NCBI GenBank assembly: GCA_011391285.1
Contig: JAABQU010000111.1
Location: forward strand, 88,984 to 152,983
Length of the DNA stretch: 64,000 nt
Reading direction: 5' to 3'
From: Thiobacillus sp.
GTDB lineage: Bacteria > Pseudomonadota > Gammaproteobacteria > Burkholderiales > Thiobacillaceae
The notes below the pieces were generated by a model, which was given only the letters and a program-made list of their open reading frames with translations, was not told the DNA's origin and did not search any database. A program made the position numbers and the translations under genes. Each line of letters starts with the position of its first letter. Position 1 is the stretch's first letter. This document shows positions 55,781 to 64,000 of the stretch, in pieces.

Positions 55781-56413
55781 ATGACACATCCCCTTATCGC
55801 CCGCGAGGGCTGGCTGGTTCTGCTGGCCGCATTTGCAGCCGCCCTGATCGCGACCTGGCTCATCGGCTGGTGGTCGATCCCGTTCTGGATCTGGGCGGTG
55901 TTCGCGCTGCAGTTCTTCCGTGATCCCGCGCGTGTGCCGCCGGCCGACGCCGACGCGGTGATCGCACCGGCCGACGGCCGCATCGTCGTGGTGGAAAAAG
56001 TCCGCGACGAATATCTGGATCGCGAGGCGCTGAAGATCAGCGTCTTCATGAACGTCTTCAACGTGCACTCCAACAAGAGCCCGGTCGACGGCGAAGTGAA
56101 GGGGGTCTGGTACACGCCGGGCAGTTTTGTCAATGCCGACCTCGACAAGGCATCGACCGAGAACGAGCGAAACGCCATCCACATCGCAACCCCGCGCGGC
56201 GACGTCACCAGCGTGCAGATCGCCGGCCTGATCGCGCGGCGCATCCTGTGCTACGTGCGCACCGGCGACAAACTCGCGCGCGGGCAGCGTTACGGCTTCA
56301 TCCGCTTCGGCTCGCGGGTCGATGTCTACCTGCCGGTCACGGCGCGCGCCGAAGTCTCGATCGGGCAGAAAGTCACCGGCGGGCGTACCATACTGGCTCG
56401 TTGGCAAACCTAA
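55781..56413 (+). CDS. psd: Phosphatidylserine decarboxylase proenzyme (short form)
   Basis: A 210-residue protein with two N-terminal hydrophobic segments and [33 protein letters not shown] and the self-cleavage site [11 protein letters not shown]. Cleavage before the Ser makes the pyruvoyl cofactor. It converts phosphatidylserine to phosphatidylethanolamine, directly downstream in the pathway from PssA, encoded next. Confidence 0.95.
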   Translation: MTHPLIAREGWLVLLAAFAAALIATWLIGWWSIPFWIWAVFALQFFRDPARVPPADADAVIAPADGRIVVVEKVRDEYLDREALKISVFMNVFNVHSNKSPVDGEVKGVWYTPGSFVNADLDKASTENERNAIHIATPRGDVTSVQIAGLIARRILCYVRTGDKLARGQRYGFIRFGSRVDVYLPVTARAEVSIGQKVTGGRTILARWQT

Positions 56414-56417
56414 AACC

Positions 56418-57200
56418 ATGCTCGACTTCGATCACCGCAAGCAGGAACTGAAGCGCCCCCGGATGCGTGACCGCGGCATTTACCTGCTGCCGAACCTGTT
56501 CACCACCGGCGCACTGTTCGCCGGCTTCTATGCGGTGGTGCAGGCGATGAACGGGCGCTTCGAACATGCCGCGGTGGCCATTTTCATCGCCATGGTGCTC
56601 GACGGGCTGGATGGCCGCGTCGCCCGCATGACGCATACCCAAAGTGCCTTCGGTGCCGAATACGACAGCCTGTCAGACATGGTGTCGTTCGGCGTCGCCC
56701 CGGCTTTGGTGATCTACGAGTTCGCCCTGCAGGGCCTGGGCAAGTTCGGCTGGATCGCCGCCTTCGTCTATTGCGCCGGTGCCGCCCTGCGGCTGGCGCG
56801 CTTCAACACCCAGCTCGACACCGTCACCGACAAGCGTTTTTTCCAGGGGCTGCCCAGCCCGGCGGCGGCGGCGCTGGTTGCGGGCTTCGTCTGGGTGATG
56901 GTCGAGTACGGTGTGGCAGGCGGCGACGTGAACTGGCTGGCCGCGGTGGTCGCGCTGTTCGGTGGGCTTTCCATGGTCAGCAACTTTCGCTTCTACAGCG
57001 GCAAGGAAATCAACCTCCGGAAGAGCGTGCCATTCTTCGTCATTCTGCTGATCGTGCTGGCCTTCATCCTGATCTCGACCAGCCCGCCCGAGGTGCTGTT
57101 TGGCGTGTTCGTGCTGTACGGCCTGTCGGGTTATGCCGATGCGCTGTGGAAATTGAAGCAACGCAAAAAATCGCCCCCCTTGCAGGGCGGCGAAAAATAG
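56418..57200 (+). CDS. pssA: CDP-diacylglycerol-serine O-phosphatidyltransferase
   Basis: A 260-residue membrane protein with the CDP-alcohol motif DGRVAR-x8-G-x3-D-x3-D (Asp65 to Asp87) and the PSS-type GAEYDSLSDMVSFGVAPALV and GAALRLARFNTQ blocks. It makes phosphatidylserine, the substrate of Psd encoded 4 bases upstream. The last residues (KSPPLQGGEK) come from a GC-rich repeat-like stretch. Confidence 0.94.
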   Translation: MLDFDHRKQELKRPRMRDRGIYLLPNLFTTGALFAGFYAVVQAMNGRFEHAAVAIFIAMVLDGLDGRVARMTHTQSAFGAEYDSLSDMVSFGVAPALVIYEFALQGLGKFGWIAAFVYCAGAALRLARFNTQLDTVTDKRFFQGLPSPAAAALVAGFVWVMVEYGVAGGDVNWLAAVVALFGGLSMVSNFRFYSGKEINLRKSVPFFVILLIVLAFILISTSPPEVLFGVFVLYGLSGYADALWKLKQRKKSPPLQGGEK

Positions 57201-57214
57201 ATAGAATTTAGACT

Positions 57215-57304
57215 ATGTCTAATCAGTCGCATCCGTCCTATCTCCTCTGCCTGTCGAATGTCCTGTTCGGCAGCCTGCTGCTGCGCGTCGCGCGCACACA
57301 TTAA
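57215..57304 (+). CDS. Leucine-rich leader peptide upstream of leuA
   Basis: A 29-codon frame, MSNQSHPSYLLCLSNVLFG then SLLLRVARTH. Seven of 29 residues are Leu, including LL and LLL runs, and the frame ends 92 bases before leuA. This is the layout of an amino-acid attenuator (leuL). The promoter-like TTGCAG/TAGAAT (57180-57207) ends 7 bases before its ATG, so its message may start almost at the AUG. No strong Shine-Dalgarno. Confidence 0.55.
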   Translation: MSNQSHPSYLLCLSNVLFGSLLLRVARTH

Positions 57305-57354
57305 ATCCCCCTCCCTGCAGTGCCCGTGCCGCCAGCCTCTCGCGGCAACCCTTA

Positions 57355-57379
57355 TATAATGCGTCGGCCTGACGCCGAC
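57355..57379 (+). promoter_or_regulatory. TATAAT and hairpin in the leuA leader
   Basis: A perfect TATAAT at 57355-57360 is followed by GTCGGC-CTGAC-GCCGAC (57363-57379). A second hairpin, TGCCGC with GCGGCA, lies just upstream (57327-57347). No T-run follows either. They could be alternative RNA folds for attenuation, or the TATAAT could be a second leuA promoter; the sequence does not decide. Confidence 0.35.
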
Positions 57380-57396
57380 CCACCATGGAGCTTGCC

Positions 57397-58932
57397 ATGA
57401 AAGACCGTTTGTACATTTTCGACACCACCTTGCGCGACGGCGAGCAAAGCCCCGGCGCGTCGATGACCAAGGAAGAAAAGCTCCGCATTGCACGCCAGTT
57501 GGAAAAGCTCGGCGTCGACGTCATCGAGGCCGGCTTTGCTGCGGCCAGCCCGGGCGATGCCGAGGCCATCCGCACGATTGCCGAAACCATCCAGAATTCG
57601 ACCATCTGTTCGCTGGCGCGTGCCAACGAGCGCGACATCCACGCAGCGGGCGGCGCCATCAAGCCGGCCAAGTCGGGCCGCATCCACACCTTCATCGCCA
57701 CCAGCCCGATCCATATGGAAAAGAAGCTGCGCATGCAGCCGGATCAGGTGGTCGAGGCCGCGGTCAAGGCGGTCAAGCTCGCGCTCGAATACACCGACGA
57801 CGTCGAGTTCTCGGCCGAGGACGCGGTGCGTTCCGAAATGGATTTCCTGGTGCGTGTTTTCGACGAGGTGATCAAGGCCGGCGCCAAAACCATCAACGTG
57901 CCCGACACCGTCGGCTATTCGATCCCGGCCCTGTGGGGCGAGCGCATGAAGCAGTTGATCGAGCGCGTGCCGAATTCCGACAAGGTGATCTGGTCGACCC
58001 ACTGCCACAACGACCTCGGCATGGCAGTCGCCAACTCGCTTGCCGCCGTGATGAACGGTGCGCGTCAGGTCGAGTGCACCATCAACGGCCTCGGCGAGCG
58101 TGCCGGCAACGCCTCGCTGGAGGAAGTCGTGATGGCGGTGCGCACCCGCCGCGACGTGTTCAACTGCGACACGCGCATCGACGCCACCCAGATCGTGCCG
58201 GCGTCGAAACTGGTCTCGACCATCACCGGCTACCCGGTGCAGCCGAACAAGGCCATCGTCGGCGCCAATGCCTTCGCGCATGAATCCGGGATCCACCAGG
58301 ACGGCGTGCTGAAGCATCGCGAGACCTACGAAATCATGCGCGCGGAAGACGTGGGCTGGAACGCCAACCGGCTCACGCTCGGCAAGCTCTCCGGCCGGGC
58401 CGCGTTCAAGAGCAAGCTCGCCGAGCTCGGCATCGTGCTAGAGACCGAGGAAGCGCTCAACGCCGCGTTCGCCCGCTTCAAGGATCTCGCCGACAAGAAG
58501 CGCGAAATCTTCGACGAGGACCTGCAGGCGCTGGTCTCCGACGAGGGCTACGCGGCCGATCACGAGCGCTACAAGCTGGTGTCTCTGAAGGTCTGTTCGG
58601 AGACCGGCGAAGTCCCGCATGCGCGCCTGGTGTTCACCGACGAGGGTGTCGAGCGGCAGGCCGACGGCGTGGGTTCAGGCCCGGTCGACGCCACCTTCAA
58701 GGCGCTCGAATCGGTGGTCAACAGCGGCGCCAATTTGCTGCTGTATTCGGTCAACAACATCACCAGCGGCACCGATTCGCAAGGGGAAGTGACCGTGCGG
58801 CTGGCGCTGGACGGCCGCGTGGTCAACGGCCAGGGCGCCGACACCGACATCGTGGTGGCCTCGGCCAAGGCCTACCTGCACGGGCTCAACAAGCTGCACA
58901 GCAAGCGCGAGCGGGCGCACCCGCAGGTGTGA
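57397..58932 (+). CDS. leuA: 2-isopropylmalate synthase
   Basis: A 511-residue enzyme. [18 protein letters not shown] holds the metal-site Asp, [15 protein letters not shown] the metal-binding HxH pair, and [21 protein letters not shown] the conserved core. The C-terminal 120 residues are the LeuA regulatory domain that senses leucine. It catalyses the first committed step to leucine. The ATG at 57397 has GGAG 7 bases upstream; an ATG at 57385 is less likely. Confidence 0.96.
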   Translation: MKDRLYIFDTTLRDGEQSPGASMTKEEKLRIARQLEKLGVDVIEAGFAAASPGDAEAIRTIAETIQNSTICSLARANERDIHAAGGAIKPAKSGRIHTFIATSPIHMEKKLRMQPDQVVEAAVKAVKLALEYTDDVEFSAEDAVRSEMDFLVRVFDEVIKAGAKTINVPDTVGYSIPALWGERMKQLIERVPNSDKVIWSTHCHNDLGMAVANSLAAVMNGARQVECTINGLGERAGNASLEEVVMAVRTRRDVFNCDTRIDATQIVPASKLVSTITGYPVQPNKAIVGANAFAHESGIHQDGVLKHRETYEIMRAEDVGWNANRLTLGKLSGRAAFKSKLAELGIVLETEEALNAAFARFKDLADKKREIFDEDLQALVSDEGYAADHERYKLVSLKVCSETGEVPHARLVFTDEGVERQADGVGSGPVDATFKALESVVNSGANLLLYSVNNITSGTDSQGEVTVRLALDGRVVNGQGADTDIVVASAKAYLHGLNKLHSKRERAHPQV

Positions 58933-58945
58933 AGAAGTCTTGCTG

Positions 58946-58977
58946 AATAAAAAACGCCCTTCGGGGCGTTTTTTATT
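58946..58977. terminator. Bidirectional terminator after leuA
   Basis: ATAAAAAACGCCC, TTCG loop, GGGCGTTTTTTAT: a strong stem with A and T runs on either side, so it can serve leuA and, from the other strand, the DUF2069 gene, whose stop lies within it. Confidence 0.88.
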
Positions 58978-59319
58978 GGGGCTGTCGCGAAGGCGCGCTC
59001 AACTTGGCGTAATAGATCGCGGCAAAAAAGAACACCACCGACAGCACGACTTCGGCGCCGCCGAGCCAGGCCGACAGGCCCTTGTCCGACCACGCCCGCA
59101 CCACGCCTTCGGTGAAATAGGCCAGCACCAGCATCGGCGCCCATTGGTAGGTGTAGCGGCGGCCCTTGAGGATGCCCATCAGCGGGAACAGCAGGGGCAG
59201 CGCCTTGAATACCAGGGAGGAGCCACCGGGGCGGATCGGCGCCAGCCACAACTCCCACGCCACGCACAGGAAGATCAGCGCGATCAGGCTCGCGCTCGCG
59301 ATATGTTGCAGCGCCTTCA

Positions 59320-59320
<1 letters not shown>
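58973..59320 (-). CDS. DUF2069 membrane protein
   Basis: A 115-residue protein with four hydrophobic segments: ASLIALIFLCVAWELWLAPI, LVFKALPLLFPLMGILKG, WAPMLVLAYFTEGVVRAW and VVLSVVFFFAAIYYAKL. The GRRYTYQWAPML and TEGVVRAWSD stretches are characteristic of DUF2069. Function unknown. It starts one base inside the wrbA stop. Confidence 0.88.
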
Positions 59321-61481
<2,161 letters not shown>

Positions 61482-61484
61482 GGA

Positions 61485-62339
61485 TCAGTCGAACACGACA
61501 GTCTTGTTGGCGTACACCAGCACGCGGTTGTCCAGGTGCCATTTCACCGCGCGCGACAGCACCACTTTTTCCAGGTCGGCCCCCTTCTTGATCAGGTCGT
61601 CGAGGCTGTCGCGGTGCGAGATGCGCGCCACGTCCTGCTCGATGATGGGGCCGTCGTCGAGCGTCTCGGTGACGTAGTGCGCGGTGGCGCCGATCAGCTT
61701 CACGCCGCGCTCGAACGCACGGTGGTAGGGCTTGGCGCCGTGAAACGCGGGCAGGAAGGAATGGTGGATGTTGATGATGCGATTGGGGAAGTGGCGGATG
61801 AAATCGGGCGACAGCACCTGCATGTAGCGCGCCAGCACGATGAAGTCGATCCGCTGGTCGCGCAGGATCGCCATCTGCACCTGCTCGGCCTCGTGCTTGG
61901 CGTCCTTGTGCACCACCACGTGCTGGTAGGGCACCCGGTAGGCCTCGGCCAGCCAGCGCGTGTCCTCGTGGTTGCTGAGGATGATCGGCAGCTCGCAGTG
62001 CAGTTCGCCGCTCTGGTAGCGGTACAGGAGGTCGGCCAGGCAGTGGTCGAACTTCGACACGAACACTGCCAGCCGCGGCTTGCGGCTCGACTCGGCCAGG
62101 CGCCAGGTCATGCCGAAGCGCTCGGCGATGGGCCCGAAGGCGCCGGCGAATTCTGCCAGATCGAGATTGAAGTCCGCCAGATCCCATTCCACCCGCATCA
62201 GGAACAGTTTCAGCTCGGCGTCCTGATGCTGGTCCGCGTGCAGGATATTGGCGTTGTGCAGCAGCAGGAAATCGGCAATCGCTGCGACCAGCCCCTTCTG
62301 GTCGGGGCAGGAAATCAGCAGAACAGCGGTATGACGCAT
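61485..62339 (-). CDS. purU: Formyltetrahydrofolate deformylase
   Basis: A 284-residue protein: an N-terminal ACT domain (AVLLISCPDQKGLVAAIADF) and a C-terminal formyltransferase-like hydrolase (LSNHEDTRWLAEAY, INIHHSFLPAFHGAKPYHRA, GATAHYVTETLDDGPIIEQ). It releases formate from 10-formyl-THF to balance folate pools. I use the ATG at 62339; an ATG at 62381 would add 14 residues that do not belong to the family start. Confidence 0.94.
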   Translation of the reverse strand: MRHTAVLLISCPDQKGLVAAIADFLLLHNANILHADQHQDAELKLFLMRVEWDLADFNLDLAEFAGAFGPIAERFGMTWRLAESSRKPRLAVFVSKFDHCLADLLYRYQSGELHCELPIILSNHEDTRWLAEAYRVPYQHVVVHKDAKHEAEQVQMAILRDQRIDFIVLARYMQVLSPDFIRHFPNRIINIHHSFLPAFHGAKPYHRAFERGVKLIGATAHYVTETLDDGPIIEQDVARISHRDSLDDLIKKGADLEKVVLSRAVKWHLDNRVLVYANKTVVFD

Positions 62340-62697
62340 GCGGGGCCCTTGCAATGGCGTATCGGTTTTGTGCGCAATCATAACCAAAATTCCCCTCTTC
62401 TCCTTATGGCGCGTCGGCCGGAACAGGGCCGGCGGGGCGCATCCGGGGGCGCCAGCGCGGTTGCTCAATCGGCGCGCGCAAAGATTCAGCAAGGTTTGCG
62501 CAACGCAGGCTGTATGCGAACTTGCTGATAAGCTGATTTTTTACGCATTCAATGGGGCAACCGGGCGTTTCTCGGCTGCAACCCGCATCCAGACGCGCCC
62601 CTGTTCAAATTTTAGGCATTCTGGTCTGGAAAAACTTTGATTTGGCTTGGGAATTTTTGGGCGTCAAAAAAACTTGTGGAGATTGTATGAATCCGGG

Positions 62698-62725
62698 TTG
62701 ACATGTCGGGCTGGGTACCTAGAAT
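62698..62725 (+). promoter_or_regulatory. nrdA promoter
   Basis: TTGACA (62698-62703) and TAGAAT (62720-62725) separated by 16 bases; a near-consensus sigma-70 promoter. Transcription would begin about 135 bases before nrdA. Confidence 0.6.
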
Positions 62726-62747
62726 TTGTACCTGCCGCTCGCCAGAA

Positions 62748-62763
62748 CCACAATATGTTGTGA
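62748..62763 (+). promoter_or_regulatory. NrdR-like box
   Basis: CCACAATATGTTGTGA, close to the palindromic NrdR consensus (ACAC-AT-rich-GTGT). It lies just after the predicted start of transcription, where a repressor would block RNA polymerase. A second, poorer match overlaps 62792-62807. Confidence 0.5.
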
Positions 62764-62801
62764 ATAAACCTGTTGGCGAGCGCTGGGAAAGCTGTGCATA
62801 A
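62759..62801 (+). promoter_or_regulatory. Two DnaA-box-like sites
   Basis: TGTGAATAA (62759-62767) and TGTGCATAA (62793-62801) both match the complement of the DnaA box TTATNCACA. They are in the same orientation, 34 bases apart, and the first overlaps the NrdR-like box. Confidence 0.45.
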
Positions 62802-62867
62802 GTTGTGGGTTTGATGCCCCGGCACGGCATTCCGGTTTTCGTTTCACCCACCAAGGAGCCCCCATCG

Positions 62868-64000
62868 ATGCTTAACGTCGCCACCGAATCTGCTGCGCCC
62901 ATGCCCATTCCCCCGCTCGAAGCTGCCGAACCCGCAACGGTCGACACGCGTTATGCCGACTACAAGATCATCCGCCGCAACGGCTCGGTGGTCGGCTTCG
63001 CGCCCAACAAGATCGCGATCGCCGTCACCAAGGCCTTCATCGCGGTGCAGGGCGGCCAGGCTGCGGCCTCGGCGCGCATCCGCGAGCTGGTCGAGTCGAT
63101 CACCGGCCAGGTGACGGCGGCGCTGATGCGGCGCACCCCCAACGGCGGCACCTTCCACATCGAGGACATCCAGGATCAGGTCGAACTGGCGCTGATGCGC
63201 TCGGGCGAACATGAAGTCGCCCGCGCCTACGTGCTGTACCGCGAAAAGCGCACCCAGGAACGCGCCGCGCAGAAGGCCGCCGGCGTGCCCGAAGCCACCC
63301 TGCACGTGATCGAGGACGGCCAGAAAAAGCCGCTCGACACCGCACGCCTGGCCAGCCTGCTGGCCGACGCCTGCACCGGCCTGGGCGACAACGTCAAGGC
63401 CGAGCCGATCATGCACACCGTGCTGCGCGACCTCTACGACGGCGTGCCGATGGCCGAAGTCGAAAAGGCGCTGGTGCTGGCCGCGCGTTCGATGATCGAG
63501 CAGGACCCCGGCTATTCCTTCGTTTCTGCGCGCCTGCTGCTCAATTCCATCCGCCACGAAGTGCTGGGCGAGGCGGTCACCCAGGCGCAGATGGGCGAGC
63601 GCTACGCCGAGTATTTCCCGCAATTCATCAAGAAGGGCATCGCCGCCGAACTGCTGGACGAGAAGCTCGCCCAGTTCGATTTGGCGCGCCTGGCCAAGGA
63701 GCTCGACGCCGGCCGCGACTACCAGTTCGGGTATCTGGGCCTGCAGACCCTGTACGACCGCTATTTCCTGCACATCGAAGAGTCGCGCATCGAACTGCCG
63801 CAGGCCTTCTTCATGCGCGTGGCCATGGGCCTCGCCATCAACGAAGTCGACCGCGAGTCGCGCGCCATCGAGTTCTACCAGGTGCTGTCCTCGTTCGACT
63901 TCATGTCGTCCACCCCGACGCTCTTCAACGCCGGCACCCGCCACAGCCAGCTGTCTTCCTGCTACCTGACCACCGTCACCGACGACCTCGACGGCATCTA
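62868..64000 (+). CDS. nrdA: Ribonucleotide reductase large subunit, N-terminal part
   Basis: The first 377 codons of a class Ia reductase; the gene runs off the window. An ATP-cone lies at about residues 33-125 (YKIIRRNGSVVGFAPNKIAI, then RTPNGGTFHIEDIQDQVELAL), followed by the start of the catalytic barrel (LQTLYDRYFLHIEESRIELP, STPTLFNAGTRHSQLSSCYL, whose Cys begins the active-site Cys series). The enzyme makes deoxynucleotides. AAGGAG stands 10 bases before the ATG. Confidence 0.95.
   Translation, partial: MLNVATESAAPMPIPPLEAAEPATVDTRYADYKIIRRNGSVVGFAPNKIAIAVTKAFIAVQGGQAAASARIRELVESITGQVTAALMRRTPNGGTFHIEDIQDQVELALMRSGEHEVARAYVLYREKRTQERAAQKAAGVPEATLHVIEDGQKKPLDTARLASLLADACTGLGDNVKAEPIMHTVLRDLYDGVPMAEVEKALVLAARSMIEQDPGYSFVSARLLLNSIRHEVLGEAVTQAQMGERYAEYFPQFIKKGIAAELLDEKLAQFDLARLAKELDAGRDYQFGYLGLQTLYDRYFLHIEESRIELPQAFFMRVAMGLAINEVDRESRAIEFYQVLSSFDFMSSTPTLFNAGTRHSQLSSCYLTTVTDDLDGI

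Larger units (their letters stand above)
62340..62867. other. 528-bp gap between purU and nrdA
   Basis: The first 350 bases contain no gene I can support. The right-hand third holds the nrdA promoter, one NrdR-like site and two DnaA-box-like sites, then the Shine-Dalgarno AAGGAG at 62852-62857. Confidence 0.6.

Overview
The window is about 64 kb of high-GC, gene-dense chromosomal DNA from a Betaproteobacterium. Neighbouring genes very often overlap by the 4-base start/stop pattern ATGA. The closest fit by content is a Thiobacillus-like sulfur oxidiser: it has flavocytochrome c sulfide dehydrogenase (fccAB), several small periplasmic c-type cytochromes, an Rnf complex, cbb3-oxidase assembly genes and three tandem DUF2173 genes. 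The genus is inferred from gene content and is not proven. Nearly everything is core genome; I see no prophage, integrase, transposase, CRISPR array or resistance island.

Layout, left to right. (1) 1-3438, minus strand: pcnB-folK-dNK-panB-panC, a vitamin/nucleotide operon, with panC cut by the window edge. (2) 3468-7261, minus: DsbA-like protein, amidohydrolase, lipoprotein cyclophilin and a BtuCD-like ABC transporter, chained by overlaps. (3) 7311-9991, minus: ccoI-ccoS, copper delivery to cbb3 oxidase. (4) 10405-13962, plus: aat-bpt (both N-degron aminoacyl transferases), a lipoprotein metallopeptidase, thyA and folA as one overlapping chain. (5) 14039-16317, plus: small proteins, a hisC-like aminotransferase and uspA. 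(6) 16432-20329, minus: fccAB, hemH, hrcA. (7) 20447-23659, plus: nadK, recN, a secreted nuclease. (8) 23664-28423: SulP transporter, two c-type cytochromes, and a large cyclase-TPR protein with degenerate catalytic residues. (9) 28645-32371: a divergent deacetylase/lysine-acetyltransferase pair. (10) 32379-41592, minus: the Rnf complex (rnfABCDGE) with nth and small genes, then a cache-domain protein, a HAD phosphatase and a UPF0149 protein. (11) 41632-50998: ECF-like membrane protein, hrpA-type helicase, a CDP-alcohol transferase, a peroxiredoxin, three tRNA genes (Arg, Glu, Ala), a GlcD-like flavoenzyme, SseB-like and RDD proteins. (12) 51094-52213: the DUF2173 triplet. (13) 52430-58932, plus: ilvB-ilvN-ilvC-psd-pssA-leuA, branched-chain amino acid and phospholipid synthesis, with a leucine-rich leader peptide before leuA. 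(14) 58973-62339, minus: DUF2069, wrbA, a PilZ-like protein, purU. (15) 62868-64000, plus: nrdA, cut by the window edge, behind a promoter with NrdR-like and DnaA-like sites.

The most unusual observations are: a 101-bp exact-period duplication between rnfB and rnfC that creates two chained 34-residue mini-genes; the DUF2173 triplet; the leuA leader peptide; the back-to-back acetyltransferase/deacetylase pair; a structured, possibly coding leader upstream of ccoI; and several palindromic repeats, one of which has been absorbed into the 3' end of nth.
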